A DNA stretch of 64,000 nt from an uncultured Elusimicrobia bacterium. GTDB taxonomy: Bacteria; Elusimicrobiota; Elusimicrobia; Elusimicrobiales; Elusimicrobiaceae. Below are positions 1 through 9,852 of this stretch, one piece after another. The DNA is taken from assembly GCA_945913025.1 (NCBI GenBank), contig CAMECJ010000001.1:124001-188000 (forward strand), written 5' to 3'. Within the stretch, counting starts at the first letter, position 1, and each line of letters begins with the position of its first letter. A program made the position numbers and the translations under genes. The notes beneath the pieces were generated by a model. The model was not told the DNA's origin. It worked only from the letters and a program-made list of their open reading frames with translations, and did not search any database.

Positions 1-1545
1 GCCGCTCAGCGAGGCTGCGGCCTCAAAGCCGTCCGCGCGGAAATACGGCACGCGGATTTCGCCCACTTTTACGTCGGCCTTTATGTTCATTTTCGTTTCG
101 GGGCCGGAAGTGGCGGTTTGCTGCTGGGCCGGTTTATCCGTTTGCGTTTCTTCTTCCTGCGCAGCGTTCTTAGGGAAAGAGTCAAGAATTAGTTTCTCCA
201 AATCCAGTTTGAATATAATATTCATTACGTCTTTGATGTTTTTATACGAAAAAGACGTGGTAAATTTTTCTCCGTTTAAACGGCCCGTCAGTTTATCGCA
301 GGAAATGTCATTCACGGAGGCGACTTTAATTACGCCGTTTGTTTCCGACAGCGTAACAGGCTCGTACAAGGCACTTACATTGGAAAGCGTTACTGTACCG
401 CTTACGTCTTGTCCATTCAGCTTGTCGGTGGCTTTGAATGAGCCGGAAATGACGCCCGCAGGATTAAATCCGTTTGCGACGTCGGTCATTTGAACGAGTT
501 GTTTTAAGTCCGCTTTCAAGTTTGCACTTACGTTATACGCCGGCGAAGCGGAACCCCAGCCGACGGTACCTTTGGCGGTAAGTCCGCTGTCCTGCACACT
601 TAAGGCAATGTTTTGGAGGACGGCGGAAGAATTTTCCAGATCGGCCGCGGCCTGCACGCTCATATTGATAACGGGCAGCGAAAAATTCGGCAAATCGGGT
701 AAAAAATCCGCAAAAATAGTGTGGTTGAGGCCGCTGAGCGTGCCGGAAAAATCAGCCAGCGGAGCGGTAAAATCTTTCATTCCGCCCTTTAATTGGAACT
801 TGACGGTTTTGTAAGAAGCGGAAAGATTATTCAGCGTTACATAAGCGTTTTTAAGTTCCAAATTCGCCAGAAATACGCGCAGGGCAAGATGTATGGGAAC
901 GGAAACTGCGGGACCGTTTTGCTGTTGAAATTCCGTAGTAAACGTGATTTTGGCGTCAAAGGGATTATCCAAATCAAATCCGTTGATGTCCACATTTAAA
1001 TGTTCCAGGCCTGCGGTCATACCGGTTTGTAAATCTTTATAGGAGAAATTACAGTCGGTTACGGCGATTTTTTCTGCCGTCAGCACGAACGCGGACGCGG
1101 ACGCTTCGGCCGCTTCCGGTTGGGCATTTTGCGGCGCAGGTTCTGCGCTGTCTGCGGGAATCAGGCTGTCAAAATTAAATGAGCCGTCTTTTTGTTTGAT
1201 GACGTTAACGTCTAATCCGTTTACGGTAACGGCGGCGATTTCCACCCGCTTTTTTAAGAGCGGCATCAGCGCCACCTTAACGGACAGTTTATCCGCTTTT
1301 ACGAAGGTACCTGCTTGGAACGAGTGATCTTCGGACAGCGCAAAATTCTCCAGCGTTACGCCGATGATATTGAAAGATATCCCGTCGAACGCAATTTCAC
1401 GGTGCAGCGTGTTTTTTGCATAATCAAGCGCCATCGCCTTGATTTTTTCGGGCGGAAACATCATCCGCAGGGCTGCCAGTGCGGCTACCCCCAACACCGC
1501 CAATACAAGGACGGTTTTTAACAGCAGTTTAAACAATTTTTTCAT
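1..1545 (-). CDS. AsmA-family envelope protein (C-terminus beyond window)
   Basis: The frame is open from the ATG at 1545 to the left edge, so at least 515 residues are present and the C-terminus is missing. It begins with a short Lys/Leu/Val signal-anchor (MKKLFKLLLKTVLVLAVLGV) and a small Ala-rich stretch. A long beta-rich region follows, with repeated 'sgtltlsnvsa' type strands, an Ala/Glu/Pro-rich break near residue 130 and a Gln/Thr-rich break near residue 460. This layout is typical of AsmA/DUF748 proteins, which are inner-membrane-anchored bridge-like proteins tied to outer-membrane assembly and lipid transfer. The family call rests on fold pattern and N-terminus, not on a catalytic motif. 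The exact subfamily is uncertain. Confidence 0.7.
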   Translation of the reverse strand, partial: MKKLFKLLLKTVLVLAVLGVAALAALRMMFPPEKIKAMALDYAKNTLHREIAFDGISFNIIGVTLENFALSEDHSFQAGTFVKADKLSVKVALMPLLKKRVEIAAVTVNGLDVNVIKQKDGSFNFDSLIPADSAEPAPQNAQPEAAEASASAFVLTAEKIAVTDCNFSYKDLQTGMTAGLEHLNVDINGFDLDNPFDAKITFTTEFQQQNGPAVSVPIHLALRVFLANLELKNAYVTLNNLSASYKTVKFQLKGGMKDFTAPLADFSGTLSGLNHTIFADFLPDLPNFSLPVINMSVQAAADLENSSAVLQNIALSVQDSGLTAKGTVGWGSASPAYNVSANLKADLKQLVQMTDVANGFNPAGVISGSFKATDKLNGQDVSGTVTLSNVSALYEPVTLSETNGVIKVASVNDISCDKLTGRLNGEKFTTSFSYKNIKDVMNIIFKLDLEKLILDSFPKNAAQEEETQTDKPAQQQTATSGPETKMNIKADVKVGEIRVPYFRADGFEAAASLSG

Positions 1546-1594
1546 ATTCTTACTTTATCACTGCGGTACAATTTTGTCCATCCCGCAAAAGAGG

Positions 1595-1912
1595 TTATTT
1601 TTCCTCTTCGTCTTTTGTGTGAATCACTTCCGCCTCAATAATTTCTTCCGGCGAGGCAGGTTGTCCGCGGAAACGTTGAATATCATTATGCACAAGAGAA
1701 AGTACAAACAGGATAAATGCTCCATCGTCGGCTATGCCCAACAGCGGCAATACGTCCGGCAGAAGGTCAATCGGACTAATGACGTAAACCAGGCATAAAA
1801 TAATCCAAAACAGCGTGATCCACGGCATTTTAAATTTCCCGAGCAAAACATTCCACATCATCGGGAAAAAATACGTAAAATCCGTCAACAGTTCAAGCGG
1901 ATTAAATTTCAC
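1595..1912 (-). CDS. DUF1232 (YkvA-type) small membrane protein
   Basis: 105 residues starting at GTG 1912, with GGAG about 12 nt upstream. The core 'YVISPIDLLPDVLPLLGIADD' region (residues 43-63) is the hallmark of DUF1232. It follows a hydrophobic segment (residues 28-45), and a second hydrophobic segment (about 64-75) leads into an acidic tail. The function of the family is not established. The start lies 11 nt inside the end of the Na/Pi symporter gene, so the two are almost certainly cotranscribed and translationally coupled. Confidence 0.85.
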   Translation of the reverse strand: MKFNPLELLTDFTYFFPMMWNVLLGKFKMPWITLFWIILCLVYVISPIDLLPDVLPLLGIADDGAFILFVLSLVHNDIQRFRGQPASPEEIIEAEVIHTKDEEEK

Positions 1913-3698
1913 GTTTCACTTCTCCTTGGGGAGCGGTTTGGGTTTTCCCCGTTTCTTTTGCAACGTCCTCGGCGCGCAGGCCCAGCAGGTTTTCGTTGAC
2001 ACGCATTGCGTAATCGCCGATTCTTTCAAAATTGTTCAAAATATCGGCGTAGGCGGTAATGGAATCCGGCGTGGCTTGGGCCTTTCCGGCCAAAATGCGT
2101 TCGCGGCGCGCGCGGAGGAATTGCTTTCTCATCGCGTTTAATTTTTCTTCATCCCTAACCGCGTCTGCAAATGTGCAGCGTGCGGTCGTTTGCCACTGCT
2201 TGGTGGGCTGTTGGAAATCCACCAGCACGCGGCGGGTGCGTTTTGTAATGTCTTTGGTTAATTTAGCGATTTCTTCCAAATCGTCCACATCCTGCCCCGT
2301 GAAGGGTTGTTTGGTGTGGAATTTTTCCAAAATGCGCGCAATCTTTTCGCCGCAGTCGCCCATACGCTCAATGCTGTTTAGCACGTCAAAGAGCGAAAAC
2401 GCCTGCGCCACCGCATGACGTGAAAGGTTGCCGTGTGTAAGTGTAGTTAAATAGAGATTGATTTTATGTTCCAGTACGTCGGTAGTGTGTTCGGCCGATT
2501 TAACGTCCTCAATTAAGCGTTCGAACATTTTATCGTCGTCTACTTTTACGGCGTGGATTAATTTGTCTGTCATTTTGGTAACAAAACTCATCATGCGTTC
2601 CACTTCTTTGCGCACGGCAATAAGTGCCAGTTCAGGCGTTTGCGTAAAGCGGGTGGAGAGAAAGATAAGCTCGTGTTCTTTTTTCTCCTCGCGTTTTGTT
2701 TTGGGGATGAATACAAGCGTCAGGTTGGCCAGCTGCTTTAAGAACGGCAGCATCAGCAGGGTATTGATGAGGTTAAACACCGTGTGAAAGGCGGAAATGT
2801 GATAAGGCAGAACAGCCGTCAGCACGGCGGTTTCTTTGGTATACGGAGAGCCAGGTACCAGCCAATCAATCAAGTGAACAAAATGCCGGAAAATACACGT
2901 TACCCACAATACGCCGATGAAATTAAACAGAAAATGCCCCAATGCGGCGCGGCGGGCGTCTTTACTGGCCCCGAAGGCAGCCAGATTGGCCGTAACGGTG
3001 GTGCCGATATTTTCCCCCAACACCAGCGCGCAGGCCGTAGGGAAATCAATAATTCCGGCGGCGGCGCAGGTAAGCGTCATCGCCATTACCGCACTGGAGG
3101 ATTGTAAAATAACTGTCAGCACCGTACCGCTGAAAATCAGCGTGATTAGGTTAAGTAAATTGTCGGGACGGAACTTTGAAATCCACGCCACCACCTGCGG
3201 GTTTTGGGCAAAATCGGCGGGAATGGCGTTTTTCATAATATCAAGCCCTAAAAATAAGAGACCGAAACCCACCATCGTTTCACCGATGCGGCGCAACAAA
3301 ATAAAGCGCGGAATGAATTGTACGAAAAAACCGACGGCGATAACAGGCAGCGCAAAGAGCGAAATTTGAACGCTGAACCCAAACAAGCTGACCACCCACG
3401 CGGTAAGGGTAGTACCGATGTTAGCACCAAAAATAACGCCCAGAGCCTGATAAAGCGTCAACAGTCCGGCACTTGTAAACCCCACAACCATAACAGTCGT
3501 GGCGCTGGACGATTGAATAATGCCCGTTACGAGCGCGCCGCAAAGAGTGGCGGCCAAACGGTTGGCAGTGGCGACGCTTAACAGCTGGCGCAGTTTTTCG
3601 CCAGAGGCTTTTTGTAAGCCGTCGCTCATTAATTTCATGCCAAACAAAAATATGGCCAAACCTCCAAATAAATTGAGGGTGGTCAACAGGGTAGACAT
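1902..3698 (-). CDS. Na+/phosphate cotransporter with C-terminal PhoU domain
   Basis: 598 residues. The N-terminal half holds two inverted membrane repeats, each with the QSSSA signature of the NptA/PF02690 family ('GIIQSSSATTVMVVGF' and 'VILQSSSAVMAMTLT'). It also has the matching 'GANIGTTLTAW' and 'GENIGTTVTAN' helices that form the sodium and phosphate sites. Residues about 340-570 are a charged helical PhoU-like domain ('MDFLNSIERMGDCGEKIA', 'NFERIGDYAMRVNENL' type helices), common in bacterial members. Expected role: Na+-driven phosphate uptake at the inner membrane. AAAGGAG precedes ATG 3698. DUF1232 overlaps its 3' end. Confidence 0.93.
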   Translation of the reverse strand: MSTLLTTLNLFGGLAIFLFGMKLMSDGLQKASGEKLRQLLSVATANRLAATLCGALVTGIIQSSSATTVMVVGFTSAGLLTLYQALGVIFGANIGTTLTAWVVSLFGFSVQISLFALPVIAVGFFVQFIPRFILLRRIGETMVGFGLLFLGLDIMKNAIPADFAQNPQVVAWISKFRPDNLLNLITLIFSGTVLTVILQSSSAVMAMTLTCAAAGIIDFPTACALVLGENIGTTVTANLAAFGASKDARRAALGHFLFNFIGVLWVTCIFRHFVHLIDWLVPGSPYTKETAVLTAVLPYHISAFHTVFNLINTLLMLPFLKQLANLTLVFIPKTKREEKKEHELIFLSTRFTQTPELALIAVRKEVERMMSFVTKMTDKLIHAVKVDDDKMFERLIEDVKSAEHTTDVLEHKINLYLTTLTHGNLSRHAVAQAFSLFDVLNSIERMGDCGEKIARILEKFHTKQPFTGQDVDDLEEIAKLTKDITKRTRRVLVDFQQPTKQWQTTARCTFADAVRDEEKLNAMRKQFLRARRERILAGKAQATPDSITAYADILNNFERIGDYAMRVNENLLGLRAEDVAKETGKTQTAPQGEVKREI

Positions 3699-3731
3699 AC
3701 GGGGTTGTTCTCCTTTTCAAGTATAAGAGTT

Positions 3732-3764
3732 AAAAAAGGGAGAACCCGCATGGCGGAATCTCCC
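3732..3764 (-). terminator. Intrinsic terminator after the 3859-5049 gene
   Basis: On the minus strand GGGAGA (3764-3759) pairs with TCTCCC (3743-3738) and is followed at once by six T. It sits between the unknown membrane protein gene and the Na/Pi symporter, only 34 bases before the symporter ATG, so the symporter must rely on readthrough or a promoter close to its start. Another 7-bp dyad, CGCGCCG/CGGCGCG at 3794-3817, lies just before it without a T-run. Confidence 0.7.
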
Positions 3765-3858
3765 GAACAATAAGACGCAAACAAATTGACTTCCGCGCCG
3801 GATATTTGTGCGGCGCGAGGTTGAATTGGAATTATGGAATAATAGCATGCGGACCATG

Positions 3859-5049
3859 TCATTTGGACATTTTGACCGACGGTGCGTCATCTTCTCCTTT
3901 TTTGGTTTTATCCTGCTCATATTTTTGCTGCCACCGTGCGCGCTCTTCTTCGATTTGGCGGGCCATATCGTCATCAAATAAAATTGTGGGCATACGGTCT
4001 TCTTCCTCTATATATTGCACCGGTTCTTCGGGTTGCGGTTGGTATACCTGCTGCAAGTGCTGTTCGGTTACGCCGTCGTCCGGTGTGGCGCTGACGGAAG
4101 ATTGGGTTATGTCTACATGTCCTACATCCTCCGGACGCACCAAATTACCTGCACTTGGCGGCAGAATATTATTGTCCGGACCAAAAACCTGCTTTGGCTC
4201 TTTGGCAATTTTTAATTCAGCCAGCGGGGTAAAAGACTCCCTGTTTTGTCCATAGTCTTGGTTTAAAAATACGAGCGTTAAAAAAGCGGGACACAAAAGC
4301 AGCACAAATAAGTAGCCTACTGCCAACACCGCCAAAACCGCCCACCATACGGGCGACAGCGCGGCCAGATTAAAACTGTCGGCAAAGTAAAGCGGAATCA
4401 TTGTATATGCGCCGTACAACACGGCGGCGAGGTATACGATAGGCAGAAAAAAGGAAATCAGAAGGGCGGCCAACGCGGTAACGATGTCTTTTCCGCTTGT
4501 CATTTGGAAGCTGTATAAAATAGCTGCTATGGGCCCTTGATTACGCAGCGCGATGGAAACGGGGGCATAGAGTAGACGGGCTGTTACATACAGCAGAACC
4601 GTAATTGTGGCAATCAAGGTAAGCACGGCAAATATACTTTCGGAGAACGGAACGGAGGTAAAGCGGACCAATGCAAAAAGTTTGTCTTTGAATGAAAAGA
4701 AAATCATCCAAGAGTATATAAACCAAACGGCCGCGTACAAAATGCTGAGGATTACTTGGTAAAAAGAGGGAAATAGCGCGGCGGACAAGGAAGTGAAAAA
4801 GGATTCGCCCGTTTGTTCCGCCTTTGCAGCGAAAATGCGAAAGAGTCCGACGGTAACATAAGCGGAAAAAAAGAGGTTAGACAGTTTAAGCATAAACAGC
4901 GGCACGCCCATCCAAAGCAGCGCAAATTTTGCCGTGGTAAAAAGCAAAAAGATAAGGATATATCCCGCGATTGCACCGCCGCAGCGGGCAACCAGCGCAA
5001 AGGCCTCTCCTAAAAGGCGAAGCAAACTATATCGTTTCCTAATTTCCAT
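3859..5049 (-). CDS. Unknown polytopic membrane protein with acidic cytoplasmic tail
   Basis: 396 residues from ATG 5049, chosen because GGGGAGG sits 5-6 nt upstream; a TTG 18 nt earlier lies inside that site's leader and is less likely. About six to eight hydrophobic helices fill residues 20-285. The last 110 residues are soluble, rich in Glu, Asp, Gln and Pro, and end in a basic stretch. The overall plan resembles glycerophosphodiester-phosphodiesterase-type or YIP-like multi-pass proteins, but I see no diagnostic motif and do not assign a family. A terminator follows it. Confidence 0.6.
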   Translation of the reverse strand: MEIRKRYSLLRLLGEAFALVARCGGAIAGYILIFLLFTTAKFALLWMGVPLFMLKLSNLFFSAYVTVGLFRIFAAKAEQTGESFFTSLSAALFPSFYQVILSILYAAVWFIYSWMIFFSFKDKLFALVRFTSVPFSESIFAVLTLIATITVLLYVTARLLYAPVSIALRNQGPIAAILYSFQMTSGKDIVTALAALLISFFLPIVYLAAVLYGAYTMIPLYFADSFNLAALSPVWWAVLAVLAVGYLFVLLLCPAFLTLVFLNQDYGQNRESFTPLAELKIAKEPKQVFGPDNNILPPSAGNLVRPEDVGHVDITQSSVSATPDDGVTEQHLQQVYQPQPEEPVQYIEEEDRMPTILFDDDMARQIEEERARWQQKYEQDKTKKGEDDAPSVKMSK

Positions 5050-5116
5050 ACTCCTCCCCAAAAGCAATTATATTGTACTGATATTATAGCAAAACGCGCA
5101 CGCGTGTAACAGTATT

Positions 5117-6307
5117 TTAAAAGCGCTTTTCCAACGCTTTGGCCGCCGCGAAACCGCTGCTCCACGCCCATTGGAGATTAAATCCCCCCAAACGGCCTGT
5201 TACGTCCACTAATTCGCCAATGATATAGAGCCCCGGCACACGGCGGACTTCAAATGTGGACGGATTGATTTCCCGCGTGTCGATTCCCCCCGCCGTGACT
5301 TCGGCTTTTGTCAGTCCGGCTGTACCCGCCGGAATAAATGCAAAACGGTTTACTGCCAGCGATGAGGCTTCCAACTGTGCACGGGAAGCGTTGGCCAAAT
5401 CACGTTCCAGTCCGCCCAAAACCGCTTTGGCGATTTTTTTCGGCAGGCCTTCTTTCATGAGCGCACTGCAAAATGTTTTGTCCGTATTTTTATAAGCGGC
5501 AAAAATATCGGACGCTTTTTTGCCGGGCAGAAAATCAATCCATACGGTTTCGCCGGACATCCAAAATAGGGAAGCCTGCAATACCGCCGGTCCGCTGATT
5601 CCGTCGTGCGTAAACAGAATTGGTCCTTCAAAACTTCTTTTGCCGCACCCAATGCGCGCCGGCAGGCTGTTTCCGGCCAAGACGCCAAACCGCGTGCGGA
5701 GTTCTTTGGGAAGCGTAAGCCCGACGAGTGCGGGCCGCTCTTCAATTTCGGACAAACCAAATTGCCGCGCAATTTTGAAGCCAAAACTGTTTCCTCCCAG
5801 TACAGGATAGGAAAGCCCTCCGCTTGCCAGTACGAGGTATTGCGCCCGAAGCTGACCGGAGGAAGTATCTATTACAAAAAGGCCATTTTCTTTTTTGACG
5901 CAGAGCGCACGTACGCCAAGCGCAATTTGCGAATGATTCTTTCGGGCGCGTTTGAGCAAAAAGTGTACGATATCGCGGGCGTTTTTTGCAAAGAGCTGTC
6001 CGTTTGGGCGTTCTTCCCACGGAATATGTTCTTGCTCCAAAAGTGAGATAAAATCGGCGGGCGTAAAGGCGGCTAGAGCATTTTTGCAGAAATGTTTGTT
6101 TTGGCTGATGTAATCGTCTGCGGAGACGGACATGTTGGAAAAATTGCACTTTCCCCCACCGGAAACGCTTACTTTTAAAGCGGGCGTTGTATTGGCTTCC
6201 AGCACAATTTTGCGCGCATTAAAACTGCCCGCGCAAAATAAACCGCTGGCTCCCGCCCCAATAATAACCGTATGAAAAACCGTATTTTTTAATTCGTTTG
6301 TATCCAT
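5117..6307 (-). CDS. NAD(P)/FAD-dependent oxidoreductase, BaiN/HI0933 family
   Basis: 396 residues. The N-terminal dinucleotide fold is clear ('VIIGAGASGLFCAG', residues 15-28), followed by 'GGGKCNFSN', the second conserved signature of the HI0933/YhiN/BaiN flavoproteins. The C-terminus has 'GGIDTREINPSTFEVRRVPGLYIIGELVDVTG' and 'GGFNLQWAWSSGFAAA', also typical. Family length is about 400, so it is complete. The substrate is not known for most members; BaiN reduces bile-acid intermediates in gut clostridia, but that role cannot be inferred here. No good Shine-Dalgarno precedes ATG 6307. Confidence 0.88.
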   Translation of the reverse strand: MDTNELKNTVFHTVIIGAGASGLFCAGSFNARKIVLEANTTPALKVSVSGGGKCNFSNMSVSADDYISQNKHFCKNALAAFTPADFISLLEQEHIPWEERPNGQLFAKNARDIVHFLLKRARKNHSQIALGVRALCVKKENGLFVIDTSSGQLRAQYLVLASGGLSYPVLGGNSFGFKIARQFGLSEIEERPALVGLTLPKELRTRFGVLAGNSLPARIGCGKRSFEGPILFTHDGISGPAVLQASLFWMSGETVWIDFLPGKKASDIFAAYKNTDKTFCSALMKEGLPKKIAKAVLGGLERDLANASRAQLEASSLAVNRFAFIPAGTAGLTKAEVTAGGIDTREINPSTFEVRRVPGLYIIGELVDVTGRLGGFNLQWAWSSGFAAAKALEKRF

Positions 6308-6436
6308 ATATATAAGGATACCAAATTAACGTGCGGGACGTGTTCTTCTCATTTGAGCAATCTGCGCGAGAAGTGGATAGCTAATATAAAAACTGATACG
6401 CATTTTTTATAAATTATGCTATACTTTATTAAGAAT

Positions 6437-6450
6437 TATTATTAATAATA
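6437..6450. promoter_or_regulatory. Palindrome over perR start, possible Fur/PerR box
   Basis: TATTATTAATAATA at 6437-6450 is a perfect 14-bp dyad ending on the A of the perR ATG. It is AT-rich like PerR/Fur boxes (TTATAAT-N-ATTATAA type). A TATACT element lies at 6420-6425. A repressor bound here would cover the start of transcription or translation, consistent with autoregulation of perR-rbr. The match to a true PerR box is only partial, because the 7-1-7 spacing is replaced by 7-0-7. Confidence 0.45.
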
Positions 6451-6905
6451 TGCAAAATACTTCTCTTTTCATCTCTGCACAAGAACTACAAGCGCGTCTG
6501 GACTTGTTTGAAAACAAATGTCGGGCGCGGGGACTGCGTGTTACCAACCAGCGGCGTGAAATTTTTTGCGCTGTGGCCGCTTCGCGCGAACATCCTAGTG
6601 CCGAAACCGTTTTTTTACAAGTACGCAAGAAATTGCCCAAAGTATCACTTGATACGGTCTACCGTACTCTTTATTCGTTGGAAGAGATGGATTTGTTAAA
6701 CCGCGTGGGAGCTGCGCCCAAAGAACGCTTTGACGGTAATATATGTCCGCACGCGCATTTTGTATGCACGAAATGCGGGGCCGTTTATGATATTTTCCCC
6801 CCGCAATATGATGTTCCGGACGTGCCCCGGGAAGTGCGTGCGTTTGGAAACGTTTGCCGTGTCAGCGTGCAGTTTAAAGGAATTTGCAAACCGTGCCGGA
6901 AATAA
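6450..6905 (+). CDS. perR: Fur-family peroxide/iron regulator, PerR-like
   Basis: 151 residues. A winged helix spans about residues 28-88 ('GLRVTNQRREIFCAV', 'VSLDTVYRTLYSLEEMDLL'). The metal region 'RFDGNICPHAHFVCTKCG' (93-110) follows, and a second CxxC lies at 146/149 beside the structural Zn pair C106/C109. The RFDGN plus HxH pattern is what PerR proteins show at their Fe(II) sensing site, and the next gene is rubrerythrin, a classic PerR target in anaerobes; PerR is therefore favoured over Fur. No Shine-Dalgarno is visible before ATG 6450. Confidence 0.85.
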   Translation: MQNTSLFISAQELQARLDLFENKCRARGLRVTNQRREIFCAVAASREHPSAETVFLQVRKKLPKVSLDTVYRTLYSLEEMDLLNRVGAAPKERFDGNICPHAHFVCTKCGAVYDIFPPQYDVPDVPREVRAFGNVCRVSVQFKGICKPCRK

Positions 6906-6945
6906 CGCACCGGAAGAATTGCAGTTGTAAAAGGAGATAATACAA

Positions 6946-7485
6946 ATGGAACTTAAAGGCTCGAAAACCGAAAAAAACCTGATGGCCGCTTTTGCCGGCG
7001 AATCTCAGGCCCGCAACAAATATACGTACTACGCTTCCAAAGCGAAAAAGGAAGGGTTTGTTCAAATTGCGAAAATCTTTGAAGAAACCGCAAATAATGA
7101 AAAAGAACACGCCAAACTGTGGTTCAAAGCGTTGCACTGCAACGACATTCCCGCTACAGCGGAAAACTTGCTTGACGCCGCCAACGGCGAAAACTATGAA
7201 TGGACCGATATGTATGCCACGTTTGCCAAAGAAGCCAAAGAAGAAGGCTTTACCAAACTGGCCTATCTGTTTGAGGCCGTAGGCAAGATTGAAAAAATGC
7301 ACGAAGAACGCTACCGCAAACTGCTGCACAACGTGGAAGCACAGGAAGTATTCAAAAAAGCCGGTATCGTAATGTGGGAATGTGCCAACTGCGGCCACGT
7401 CCACATCGGCGAAAAAGCGCCGGAAGTGTGCCCCGTCTGCGCGCATCCGCAAGCTTACTTTATGATTCATCCGGAAAACTTCTAA
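6946..7485 (+). CDS. rbr: Rubrerythrin
   Basis: 179 residues with strong AAAGGAGA 9 nt upstream. The N-terminal ferritin-like four-helix domain (1-140) carries the diiron ligands in '[15 protein letters not shown]', '[15 protein letters not shown]' and '[19 protein letters not shown]'. The C-terminal rubredoxin-like Fe(Cys)4 domain has '[10 protein letters not shown]' and '[11 protein letters not shown]'. It reduces hydrogen peroxide to water in the cytoplasm of anaerobes. It is 40 nt downstream of perR and ends at a strong terminator, so the two form one oxidative-stress operon. Confidence 0.97.
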   Translation: MELKGSKTEKNLMAAFAGESQARNKYTYYASKAKKEGFVQIAKIFEETANNEKEHAKLWFKALHCNDIPATAENLLDAANGENYEWTDMYATFAKEAKEEGFTKLAYLFEAVGKIEKMHEERYRKLLHNVEAQEVFKKAGIVMWECANCGHVHIGEKAPEVCPVCAHPQAYFMIHPENF

Positions 7486-7505
7486 TTTCCGCTTGAATTT
7501 GTTAC

Positions 7506-7533
7506 AAAAACCCCGCCAAACAGCGGGGTTTTT
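7506..7533 (+). terminator. Terminator of perR-rbr operon
   Basis: AAAAACCCCGC (7506-7516) and GCGGGGTTTTT (7523-7533) form a perfect stem with a 6-nt loop ending in a T-run, 20 nt after the rubrerythrin stop. From here to 7672 no gene is supported. The only structure in that stretch is a 9-bp dyad, GTTATACGG at 7596-7604 and CCGTATAAC at 7631-7639, of unknown meaning. Confidence 0.9.
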
Positions 7534-7672
7534 GTATGTTGTCTACTGAAAATCCCCGGCTATGCCTGGGATATTTATTTGTTTCCCGTCGGGTTGTTAT
7601 ACGGTATCTGCGGGGAAAAAGGAATAAATCCCGTATAACGACTCTCCGTGATGACTTTTTATTTTTAGACGC

Positions 7673-7702
7673 AAAAAAGCCGCCCCTTGCGGAGCGGCTT
7701 TT
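7673..7702 (-). terminator. Terminator of gap
   Basis: On the minus strand AAGCCGCTCC is followed by the matching GGGGCGGCTT arm and six T residues (A-run 7673-7678 on the plus strand). It lies 15 nt beyond the GAPDH stop codon. Confidence 0.88.
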
Positions 7703-7717
7703 AAGTTTACAGGAAAC

Positions 7718-8755
<1,038 letters not shown>

Positions 8756-8834
8756 TTACTGCCAAAGGATTTTTACTTCCAATATATTTTACAATTTTTC
8801 TGCGCGGATGTTTTTATTTTTTCTGTTGGCGTGT

Positions 8835-9620
8835 TTATTCCCAACGCAGATTGAATGTTTTGCACCACAGTTCGGCTTCCAAATAAGTGCCTTCAATAAC
8901 CGACTGCGGTACTTGTAGAATAAGGCCGCCGCTTTCTTCCGCCACCATATTTACCTGTTCAAAAAAATCTTCAATTACCGCTTTCATCCCCGATCGGTAA
9001 TAAATTTGGAGTTGGCGTTCTCGGTTATGAAAGATATGGTTGAATTGGGGATTTCCGTGCAAACGGTGGAAAATGGCAGGCGCATTGTTTTGCATTTCCG
9101 ACAAATTGACATTAAATTCTTCGCTGCGGGCGCGGGCTTGTTCTTTCATCCGTAAAAAGATTTCCTCCAACGTCGTTTTATTCACGATATGGTGTGCGCC
9201 GTTATAAGTACGGGTCAAGTTGATTTTTTGCCACGTTTCTTGATAGGCTTTTTCCACATTGTTAGGTAATTTAAGAGAAAGTTTTGTCATTGTACGCAAA
9301 TAGTTATATCCGCCGTAGATGTTTTCCGGCCGGTTTAAACGGGGAATTGCAAACTGCGTTTCTATTTGCGCTGTGGAAATGATAGTGTTTAGCCGGATAG
9401 ATAATTTTTCGGGGGAAGACAGGGTGCCCTGCATTCGTGCCATGCATACTCGTGTAGCCAAAGGCAGTTGGGCGGAAGGAACTGAAACCGAACGGGAAAT
9501 AACAATGGGTTTGAAGGCGGTGGCAAGTTTGTTTGACTTGCGGACAACAGAAAACACACTCTGGGAAAATGCAGGGGCGGAGAAAACAATACAAGTCAGC
9601 AGGCAGAGTAACAGTTTCAT
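8835..9620 (-). CDS. Exported protein of unknown function
   Basis: 261 residues from ATG 9620, chosen because GGAGGAGG lies 7-8 nt upstream and because the sequence then begins with a textbook signal peptide (MKLLLCLLTCIVFSAPAFSQ, probable cleavage after AFS). The frame stays open 171 nt further upstream, but that would translate through the promoter. The mature part is mixed alpha/beta with a basic, His-rich middle ('YNGAHHIVNKTTLEEIF', about residues 150-167). I recognise no family. It is likely periplasmic or surface-exposed. One of the GGGTCC dyads described under findings lies at its promoter. Confidence 0.7.
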   Translation of the reverse strand: MKLLLCLLTCIVFSAPAFSQSVFSVVRKSNKLATAFKPIVISRSVSVPSAQLPLATRVCMARMQGTLSSPEKLSIRLNTIISTAQIETQFAIPRLNRPENIYGGYNYLRTMTKLSLKLPNNVEKAYQETWQKINLTRTYNGAHHIVNKTTLEEIFLRMKEQARARSEEFNVNLSEMQNNAPAIFHRLHGNPQFNHIFHNRERQLQIYYRSGMKAVIEDFFEQVNMVAEESGGLILQVPQSVIEGTYLEAELWCKTFNLRWE

Positions 9621-9653
9621 CAGGGCCTCCTCCAACAGGCGGCTATACTTTAA

Positions 9654-9696
9654 TATAGTATTATTTTGTTGTGTTGTCCAATGGAATTTGGACCCA
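9654..9696 (-). promoter_or_regulatory. Promoter region of the exported protein, with GGGTCC element
   Basis: On the minus strand GGGTCCAAATTCCATTGGAC ends in a -35-like TTGGAC, followed after 18 nt by the -10-like TATATT. The Shine-Dalgarno follows about 25 nt later. The 15-mer TGGAATTTGGACCCA (plus 9682-9696) is repeated exactly at 32912-32926. A hairpin ACCCGC-GCTT-GCGGGT at 9713-9728 stands just upstream. Confidence 0.5.
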
Positions 9697-9852
9697 GTCT
9701 TTGCATAGGTCCACCCGCGCTTGCGGGTAGATTCAACGTCTTGGCGGAATATGTCCAAATACACGGTTAGCCCTTTCTTTGGAAGCGTCATTCCTCAAAT
9801 AGTGTGGCCCGTGTAATCAGATGAGCGTAATAGGTAAGGAGGCAGCGCCCCC

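Noticed and set aside
9713-9728. Hairpin ACCCGC-GCTT-GCGGGT as a terminator
   Set aside because: No T-run follows on either strand; its role is unclear.
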